From contig CM057839.1 of the NCBI GenBank assembly GCA_030068075.1, positions 49,318,960 to 49,382,959 of the forward strand: 64,000 nt of DNA. Direction: 5' to 3'. Positions 56,243-64,000 of this stretch are shown here, piece after piece (position 1 is the first letter of the stretch; the number at the start of each line of letters is the position of its first letter). Under the pieces are notes generated by a model. It was not told the origin of the DNA. It made no database searches and saw only the letters and a program-made list of their open reading frames with translations. The position numbers and the translations under genes are program-made. This DNA is from Paguma larvata (Eukaryota > Chordata > Mammalia > Carnivora > Viverridae).

Positions 56243-57499
56243 GACTTACAAGAAATAACCGAAAGATCAGGTAGATCACCAATATTTACATTTTTGTGGT
56301 ATATGGTTTTTGTAGGTAACTGTTAACTTTAAGTCAGAAGAAAAGGGTGGAAGAACAATGTTAAGAAAGAGGTAGGAGTAGGAAAAGGAAAGCTTGGGAC
56401 ATTGAAACTGTCATGTACATTACTGTCACAAAATATTTTCAGACTAACTAGGTTCATGAGGACATGATAACTAGAAGCATATTCTGCTGCAAACAGAGGG
56501 AATTAATTTGTAAACTCATTTGAACTCTCCCTAGATCTTCACTTTCCAGTCATCTTTCAAATAAATGACCTGGCCAAGCCATCACCTTACTATATAATAG
56601 TAGCATAACAGAGCCTATCTTTAAGTGACTTTCCTCATGTATAACATAAAGGTAATTAATCGTCCCAAGAAAGACTACTGTCAAAAGTAATTAAGTGGAC
56701 ATAAAATATGACACTGTTGAAAACTCAAAAACATATTCACCTTGGTCTGAAGTAGATAGCAACCATAACAACAGTACCAACTCTGGAAGCTTGTTTCTGT
56801 GGCCTCCTCCCTCAAGCCTTACTTTAAACACCACGATTTCCCCACAGTGACAGTTTCTCCTTTCATCTGTGTGTGACCCCACTTCTACCCCAATCTCAGC
56901 AAAATGTGTCTCCCCTGATGACAGAAACTTACATCTACTAGAGTAATTTTCAAAATATTGTCACTATTCCTAATGCTGTGGCCCTTCCAACTAGACAGTG
57001 AATTCTCACTGCAGGCAGGTTCCCCAGGAATCAGATTCTGGAATACAGTCGTGTATGCAGGAGGTTTACCTGAGAGTTCTTTGTGTTCTCAAGATCAAAA
57101 GTTGTGGGGAGTGAGGGAAGCAGGATTGGATAGAGGGAGAAATTGAACCCTGAATTCATGCAATTCCAAAGAAAGCTGCAGCCAATCTTATGGGGAGCTC
57201 TAAAGTTGGAACGGGCCTTCAGAATTTTCCTGAATTAGGGCAAAAGAGAGAATCCCATATTGACCAGTCATTAAATGGGGTTTCCTTCCAGGAAGGAAAC
57301 ATGACCTTGGGTGCGGTAGCTTCTTCGGTTATAGCCAAGGTCCAAAGAGAGACTCAGCTAAGAGCTTTAGTCACCGACATTCCGAACAGCTGGGGTGATG
57401 GTATATGGGCACAGAACCATGGAAACCACAACAGCTCCTTAAAGACAAAAAGTTTTTCTCATTCATTTTTATGTGCCTTGGGCTAGCGGAGAGCCTGAA
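56243..57499. other. Unassigned DNA
   Basis: A 98-codon plus open frame at 57190-57486 and a neighbour at 56958-57146 have no recognised domains. 56980-57480 has a diffuse old-repeat look. Confidence 0.45.
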
Positions 57500-57545
57500 T
57501 TATAGGAGGCATTCAAAAATAAATGTTTATTGAATGAATGCATAG
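57500..57545 (+). mobile_element. L2/MIR 3' tail
   Basis: GGAGGCATTCAAAAATAAAT followed by GTTTATTGAATGAATGCATA, the usual L2-type terminus. Confidence 0.6.
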
Positions 57546-59232
57546 TATGATTTTTAGTCAAATTCATCTTTCTGAAAGCAATGTGTGCTGCAGATACCTT
57601 ATGCTCAATCTGAAAATAAGGACCAAAGAAAATACAAAGTGCAGAATAAATAGCTTTTAATCTAACTGCAGTCCCTTGCTTCTTAGAGACTCATAATGAT
57701 CCTCTGTCTTTAATCTCCCCAGCAGAATGAAAAGTTAAAAACACAGCAGCCAAGACTAAAATACAGAAGAAAAGTCTTTGTATTAAAAGGACATTCATAT
57801 GGTTTTTCATTTGAAGAAAATGTAAGGCTGCAGCATTTCTAGTATTAGCTGAATCCTAACATTCTGCTCTTATGTACATTTGGGAAAGTAAGAAAATTGG
57901 CGGGGGGGGGCAATGCAGACTTCCATGGTTGCATTAGAAACTTGCACGTAGGCAAAGGAGGTAGGACGAATGTGAAATGCCTTTGCTAAACAGTATGCAT
58001 GTTTCATGCTTAAAATTTACCTGAGAGATAGACAAAACCAGGCAAAATGACACAAAATGACACAAACTTGCTGCAAGCTTACTAACGTGCAGTGGAGACA
58101 GGCAGTAAAGAAGACTGGAGGCGATGAGCTGGCTGGGAGTTGCTGCTCTGAAAAGTACCGGCGGAGGCTCTTCAGTAAGGTAGGATCAAGGTGTTAATGG
58201 AGACACCACCAAGTAAGTTAAAAAATTACTGATGATGCTAGTAGGTGGTAGGGTAGAGAGGAAAATCTAAGTCATTGGGTACTGAGGGCATGGGGTCTGG
58301 GGAAGTGGTCTTTTAAGAGATAAGAGTCCAGTGATTTCAAAGTCCATACGGAAGACTTGTAAATCAGCTCTTAAGATGCAGGAGAGAAAAGGGGAAAATG
58401 CCCATTCACCTACACCTACGCTCACCAACTGAGAGAGTTAGGGCATCATGTGCCTTACCTCATAGAGGATATTAAACAAGAAGGGCACTTGGTATAGTCA
58501 GGGAAGATCCAAAACCCTAGAAGTCTTAATGCTTTGATTTACCTAAGAAGCACACAGGAGTACAGTCGACTTTCCTCTAATAGTTGTTTCGAAGTGTCAT
58601 TTTGTCCCAACATTATTGGTATACAGTTAGGTGACCATCTTAGCATAAAGCAGATTTCGCTTTTGTTCAGGTGAGACTTCGTCCTGAGAAGCACAGGTGA
58701 ATTCGGAAAACCGCACCCACTGCACTGAGCCAAACGGGAATACACGAAATGCACACAAGAACGCACTTGTAACTTCTACCGGCCACCTCACTGCACCGCA
58801 GGTATCAGGAACCAAACTCAGACACATCAGATATTATAACCTCCTACTCCATTTCCAATGACTGCTACTTACCAGTAACACAAGCTGAAACCCTCCCAAT
58901 GCCCACTTCACATGCAAACCTTGGGTCTTTTGCAGGATAAAGGGACATTTCTAATGTAGTATTTATGTATTTCTTAGCCATTTAACATATGTCCAACTGC
59001 ACTGCTGTTCACTAGCTTATATTTTTTTAGTGTATCATCAATCAGGTTTTTGAGTGCTGCTTTTCTCACAACTCCTGTGGTCTGCATAAATATTTTGTAT
59101 AGTGTGGTGATTTCTAGGAACACCCACATCACATCAAAGCAGAAGTGACCATATTTGTTTAAACATGCTGATTCTCATCATTTCCTTCAAGATTTTAATT
59201 CAATAGGTTTGGGTTGGTACTAGTATAAACTT
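57546..59232. other. Unassigned DNA with a CpG-richer patch
   Basis: A G9 run at 57901-57910. 58555-58815 is richer in CG dinucleotides and may be an old DNA transposon; its left part reads GTACAGTCGACTTTCCTCTA. No gene recognised in the minus-strand 66-75 codon frames there. Confidence 0.45.
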
Positions 59233-59233
59233 C

Positions 59234-59266
<33 letters not shown>

Positions 59267-59268
59267 TC
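59233..59268. repeat. (TC)n microsatellite
   Basis: CT repeats with one G interruption. Confidence 0.97.
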
Positions 59269-60264
59269 CATCAATTCCCAAATGGTCTTCCAACTTTGGA
59301 TGACTACTCAATTATTCAAACTTCAGGGAAATTAAAACAGATACTTAGCCAACGGAGTGCTTCCTTGAGATAGGAATTTGGACTGACCCAAGAATTAATC
59401 CAGAAAAGCACAAGTGACTGAGAAGTTATTTTCAGAGACAATAGAAGCTACGGCATCCAAGAATAGAGTGGAGGCAGTGACTGAGGTCCAGTAGCCATTG
59501 TGCCAGAGGTAGAATCTGCCATATCCCTCACCACCACGTGGCTGAGCTACCCCAACCTCGTTAGTTCTTGCCTACTTCCAAGTCTAGGTTTCTACTCTCT
59601 GTATCAACATATGAGCTACCCAATAGCCCACAGACAAACTTTTCTACTTAGAAAAGCCATGCCTGTTTACATGACCCCTGACACTGATTCATCCTCCAAT
59701 CCAACATAACAAACGTCCTGATGATTCTGACAAAAGTGCTCTGTGGATTTTGGTTTGAGAATTATCATTAAGTGGATCACAGAACTATTACTTTGTAGTA
59801 GTTCAACATAGTACTGTTTAAGTCGACCAGCCATCTTTCCTTTCACTGAGCTTTGTGCTATTGACCATTAGAACTTTTTAAAGAACTGTTGTCTTTGCCA
59901 CATCCAGGCAGAGGTGATTTTTCTTGAGACCCTCATGCATTCTGGAGGTGGGAGGTGGGAAGCAAGCAATACTTTCTTCCCCTACATCTCTCAACTCGGG
60001 TCATTTTCTCTACACCAGAATATTGAAGTCACCAGTCTTCTAAACCATCATACTTTGTACTTAAAGGGGCCTTGTACCTACAAAAACTACAAAAAATAAT
60101 AAAATCTTCCAGCAGGCTTTTTAAATTCATCAACATTACTCATAGCCCCTAGAAAACATGCATTTGGGGGGAAGGGGTAGAAATATAATTTTATTTAAGA
60201 GTGAATCACAAGCTTCAGACATTTCCCCTTGTCACTCCTCTCTATTCTCTCAAAATATTTCCAC
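59269..60264. other. Unassigned; possible MER5A end at 59.7 kb
   Basis: 59712-59765 (GTCCTGATGATTCTGACAAA, then TTTTGGTTTGAGAATTATCA) resembles the last third of a forward MER5A. The rest is not recognised. Confidence 0.45.
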
Positions 60265-60283
60265 TTTTTAAAATCCAGCTGCT

Positions 60284-60494
60284 GGGGCGCCTGGGTGGCT
60301 CAGTCGGTTGGGCGGCCAACTTCAGCTCAGGTCATGATCTCGTGGTCTGTGAGTTCTAGCCCCGCATCGGGCTCTGTGCTGACGGCTCGGAGCCTGGAGC
60401 CTGCTTCCGATTCTGTGTCTCCCTCTCTCTCTGCCCCTTCCCCTGTTCATGCTGTGCCTCTATGTCTCTCAAAAATAAATAAACATTAAAAAAA
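60284..60494 (+). mobile_element. Young-looking cat-type SINE
   Basis: The least diverged SINE here by eye: GGGGCGCCTGGGTGGCTCAG, GGGCTCTGTGCTGACGGCTC, GAGCCTGGAGCCTGCTTCCG, and a tail with CAAAAATAAATAAACATTAA. Flanked by matching TTTTTAAAATCCAGCTGCT (60265-60283) and a one-gap variant ending GCAGCTGCT at 60513. Confidence 0.97.
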
Positions 60495-60513
60495 ATTTTT
60501 TAAATGCAGCTGC

Positions 60514-61401
60514 TTCAGTAGATGGAAACTTACATACAATGAAGCTGGTTATGTTTTCTGAGTCATTTCAGTTCAAGATTCTGATTTCAAGACCCGTAAA
60601 AAAAACATCTAGTGCTTATCCTCTGTATATCTAATGCTTCAGCAATTCGCCCAGTTACATACTGGACAACTTTAGACCTCAGACATGTAAGAGAGATGTT
60701 AAGAGCAAAATTGTGTATTACTTTGTTAGTCACATAGTGTTTCATAAGAAATAACAAGCTGTGTGAGTTCTTTTCAGTTTCCTCACCTGTAAATGGAGGG
60801 GTTGCGATCAACAGCTTCCCTGGTTCATTCAAGTTCTAACATTCTATTGTTCGTATAAAAGTAACAGAAGCCTGGTGTATGTATCTTTATTTCTTATTCA
60901 AAATGATTAATAAAGCTATTAATTGTTCATATGGTAAGCAATCATCTCCTAATTACTTTTTTAAAACACAAATCTCTACCTTCCATTTCCAAGTTGACTT
61001 CAACTGGAGTTCAAAGATTTTTATTGTAATCCTGTGCATTATAATCATTAATTTTACTGACACTAAATATTCAAAGGTAATCTCTTCTCAAAGAGCAAGT
61101 TCCAAAGCATATTTAGAACAATGGTGAGAAATCAAATCACTAAGCCATTACAGTGAGGCCTCAATTATCTGGCAATGGTAGTAAAATTGGTCATTTTATA
61201 TAACTGAGTTTTTAAGTTAATAGGATCAGCACCTCAATGGTAAACCCTTAGCTGCAATATTCCTATACTCAATTAATAGATACCTTTAGGAAAAACATAT
61301 TAATTCACTCTTTTATGAAAAATCAGGCGAAACTAGAAATAAGTTTAAAATGTGGGAAGCACCTTTTCCTTTTTTAAAAGAAATTATATATTTGTTTTAA
61401 T
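60514..61401. other. Unassigned DNA
   Basis: 61150-61190 (GAGGCCTCAATTATCTGGCA) may be the end of a Tigger-type element. Nothing else recognised. Confidence 0.45.
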
Positions 61402-61414
61402 AGCCTTTATTTTT

Positions 61415-61511
61415 TTTATGGACTATATTTTTTTATAATAGTTTATTTTCAAATTGGTTTACATATAACACCCAGTGTTCATCCCAACACGTGCCCTCTT
61501 TAATGTCCTTC
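61415..61511 (-). mobile_element. Very short carnivore L1 insertion with target duplication
   Basis: About 97 bp, reverse: T-rich left end, then TTATTTTCAAATTGGTTTAC and ACACCCAGTGTTCATCCCAA, the extreme 3' end of carnivore L1. Bracketed by AGCCTTTATTTTT at 61402-61414 and 61512-61524. A heavily 5'-truncated copy. Confidence 0.88.
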
Positions 61512-61524
61512 AGCCTTTATTTTT

Positions 61525-61925
61525 AGAGCACAACTGAGAGAAAGACGTAGAGATTTCTCATATACCCCCTGACACCACATGTATAGCCTCTCCCATTATC
61601 GAAGTCCCTCCTCAAAGTAGTACATCTGTTACAGTTATGGACCTACACTGGCATCCCGTAACCACCCAAAGTCCATGGTTTACATTAAGTCTCACTTTTG
61701 GTGTTGGCCTGTCTCTGAGTCTGGACAAATGTGTAATGACATATCCACCATTACCATATAGAATATTTTCACTGCCCTGGAAACCCTCTGTGCTTCACCT
61801 ATTTATCCCTCTCTCCCCCCAATCTGGGCAACCCCCAAAATGTTTATTATATCCATAGTTTTGACTTTTCCAGAATGTTCTATAGTTGGGATCATACAGT
61901 ATGTAGTCTTTTCAGACTAACAGAA
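61525..61925 (-). mobile_element. Old L1 3'-region fragment, reverse
   Basis: TTTCTCATATACCCCCTGAC, GTAGTACATCTGTTACAGTT, CCCAAAGTCCATGGTTTACA, CTGGACAAATGTGTAATGAC, AGTTTTGACTTTTCCAGAAT, GGGATCATACAGTATGTAGT. The order fits reverse L1 3' UTR. The open frame across it is decayed L1. Confidence 0.85.
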
Positions 61926-63544
61926 AGCCTACACCTCTATTCGGGCCTCCCCACTCCAATTTTGGCACCTTCTTCACTATACAAGTATTTGGTAATATTA
62001 CTGTCTGCCAGAGACCACAGGTAGTAGTCCCAGGCTTAAGGAAAACACATCTTTACAATATCATTTAGGAGTGAAATCCACGTAAATATTATCTAGGAGT
62101 ATATACTGACATCAAGTCACTATTTCCTATTGTTTAAAGCCCTCATAATAAGTGAAGTCTTACGATAAATCGTAGACTTTCATCCAGAAGAGAAATAAAT
62201 AATTTTCCCTTATGTAATGGAGAACTCCAAAGATTATGGTTTATTACACTATAAGATATTCACCTGTTTTGTATCTAAGTCAGAAATATTCCTGACTTTC
62301 CTGATTAAATTGCACACACGCACACACTCACCCCCTGCCTTTCAAATGCTCTTTGAACTGGTTTTAGTATCTTACTGATTTTCTCATTAATTAATGAACT
62401 GAATAAAAATTCTGACACGTGTTTATTTTATATTTATAAGAGAGTCAACGTGTTGCCTTTTTGAAAAGTAGATCGTCCATTCATGCACTGTAAATGTCTT
62501 TAATATATAACATGCCTCAGTCATCGTGCTATGAGCCATATGCAACCAACAAATAAAGTTTAATCCCAGCCCTAGAAAACCTCCCAATCTAATTAAACAG
62601 CTAACTCAAGAGAGAGCAAAGAGAGAAATGTTCTGGCAGAGGGTTGATGAAAATACCAGCAAGCTTTGATGGAATCTTATCCAGACTGGATTAAAAAAGA
62701 GAGAGAGAGAGAGAGAGAGATTTCAAAAAGGTGGAGGGTTAATTTCTTAGCTCAGCACATAATGTAAAAGTCATCCATAAACAAAATTACCCTTGAGGAA
62801 ATTCTTAATATTCACTCACAAAGTCTAGCATACATTTTGAGTGTATACTCTTGCCTGGTATGAGGGATGTAGAAATGTCTAATGTAAATAGTAAGGTAGA
62901 GTGAGTAACTTCAGAGAAAAACCATATTCAAAAACCTAATAACTTAAATGTTTTGTTGTTAGGACAATTCTAGTACACATAAGGCTTTTTCGGTTCTTTG
63001 TTGTCATTTTTTTTTCTATAAACTATCTTTTTAACTCTTTTCTACAGACCGGTTCTTTTAACTGTACATTAGGCATTGTTTCTCTATGAATAATTCTGCA
63101 AATAAAAGTCATCACAAACAATTTCATGGCCAGCTGAACAACATATTTCACTTCCTCATTAATTGTCAGGAATATATTTAAATTACTCACATATTTTTCC
63201 ATTTGTTTTCATCAGCAGACATTTACCACTTCAGATTTAATTGCATCCATTGCTTGGATCGTCCACTCACCTTACCAAACAGAGGGGAAGACTCTATAGG
63301 TTTCTTACGCTATTGCTTGTAATTTATTTTGTGCCTGGGGGACAGGGTTTGTTAGCTTTTCTCTAATCAGATTTATTTGAATTTAAGTAAATTAAATGTT
63401 GTTTATGTACCATCATGCTCCATCATTACAGAAAAGTGGCCAAAATGTATATAAACAAAGGGAATGATAGTACAAGAAATAACGAGTGGATTCAAACTAT
63501 AGGGCAAATATGGGTAACTAGGAAAATCCTGGATTGGGTGCAAT
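61926..63544. other. Repeat-poor DNA with a (GA)n microsatellite
   Basis: (GA)n at 62699-62720. 62720-63540 has no repeat signature and is another candidate conserved non-coding block. Confidence 0.5.
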
Positions 63545-63741
63545 CATCTTTTTTTCCCAAGCATTATTGAGATATAATTGATATTAACATTGTGTATGTT
63601 TAAAGAGTATAGCATGTTGACTTGACGCATTTATATACTGTGAAATGATTATCATGGTAGGATTAGTTGATACCTCCATTGCCTCACAGAATTACCATTT
63701 TTTGTTTGTTTGCTTCTTTGTTTGTTTGGTAAGAATATTTA
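63545..63741 (-). mobile_element. Old L1 3' UTR fragment, reverse
   Basis: ATTGAGATATAATTGATATT, AACATTGTGTATGTTTAAAG, TAGCATGTTGACTTGACGCA, GATACCTCCATTGCCTCACA, then GTAAGAATATTTAA match a reverse L1 3' UTR. Cut by the next, forward L1. Confidence 0.83.
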
Positions 63742-64000
63742 ACCCAGAAATGAACCTACGATGATCAATTAATCTTCGACAAAGCAGAAAAGGGTATCCA
63801 ATGGGGAAAAGACAGTCTTTTCAACAAATGGTGCTAGGAAAACTGGACAGCAACAGGCAAGAGAATGAAACTGAACCACTTTCTTACACCACACACAGAC
63901 ATAAATTTAAAAAATATTAAAGACCTAAGTATAAGACCTGAAATCATAAAAACCCTAGAGGAAAACTCAGGAAGCAACCTCTTTGACATTGGCTATAGCA
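63742..64000 (+). mobile_element. L1 ORF2 3' part, forward, continues past the window
   Basis: Forward, low-divergence L1 ORF2 carboxyl-terminal coding sequence: AGAAATGAACCTACGATGAT, CAACAAATGGTGCTAGGAAA, ACTGGACAGCAACAGGCAAG, ATCATAAAAACCCTAGAGGA, GAAGCAACCTCTTTGACATT. The 5' part is missing (5'-truncated). It lies immediately against a reverse L1 3' UTR, consistent with insertion into it. Not part of a full-length active L1 as seen here. Confidence 0.9.

Noticed and set aside
57190..57486. 98-codon plus-strand open frame
   Set aside because: Reasonable composition but no recognised domain, no exon borders, and the DNA has an old-repeat look; left as unassigned.

Overview
This is a window of nuclear genome from a placental carnivore, most likely a cat or another feliform. 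The main evidence is about 16 copies of the carnivore tRNA-Lys-derived SINE. Several end in the cat-type body (GGGCTCTGTGCTGACAGCTC, then GAGCCTGGAGCCTGCTTC). A short L1 3' tail and a longer L1 3' end also resemble carnivore L1s. The DNA is AT-rich. I recognise no functional protein-coding gene, exon set, rRNA, free-standing tRNA gene or CRISPR array. Every open reading frame longer than 60 codons is short, and each falls on a transposon, a simple repeat or unremarkable non-coding DNA. The window reads as a gene desert, a long intergenic tract or a very large intron.

Layout. 0-5 kb: a reverse SINE, a 190-bp GGGAGA minisatellite, an ancient Tigger-type element with TA flanks, and a MER20 split by a SINE insertion that kept its target-site duplication. 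5-9 kb: three more carnivore SINEs and a MIR. 9-10.2 kb: an old L1 fragment interrupted by a 768-bp solo retroviral LTR on the minus strand with a 4-bp ACTC duplication. 11-18 kb: SINEs, an L2 3' end, another reverse L1, and a forward HAL1-like element. 19-30 kb: sparse DNA with a SINE, MIRs, a 501-bp Tigger-type element, a MER5A and a roughly 183-bp near-palindrome; at 30.0 kb three identical 67-bp tandem copies. 31-47 kb: the most repeat-poor part, with scattered MIR and MER5A relics, one SINE, an LTR and a carnivore L1 3' end. 47.4-52.3 kb: about 5 kb of minus-strand L1/HAL1 mosaic, followed by a forward MLT1-type LTR. 53-61 kb: mostly unique DNA with two SINEs. 61.4-64 kb: a very short young L1 tail beside an older L1, then two L1 pieces in opposite orientation, the last running off the window end.

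There is no gene network to describe. Function, if any, is most likely regulatory in the repeat-poor blocks (about 42.9-43.8, 44.3-44.9, 54.5-56.0 and 62.7-63.5 kb), which are candidates for conserved non-coding elements. I did not find a new biological system. The observations most worth following up are the solo LTR with its repeated U3, the perfect 67-bp triplication, and the nested insertions that give a relative age order.

Repeat families are named from memory of consensus sequences, not from a search, so subfamily labels are approximate.
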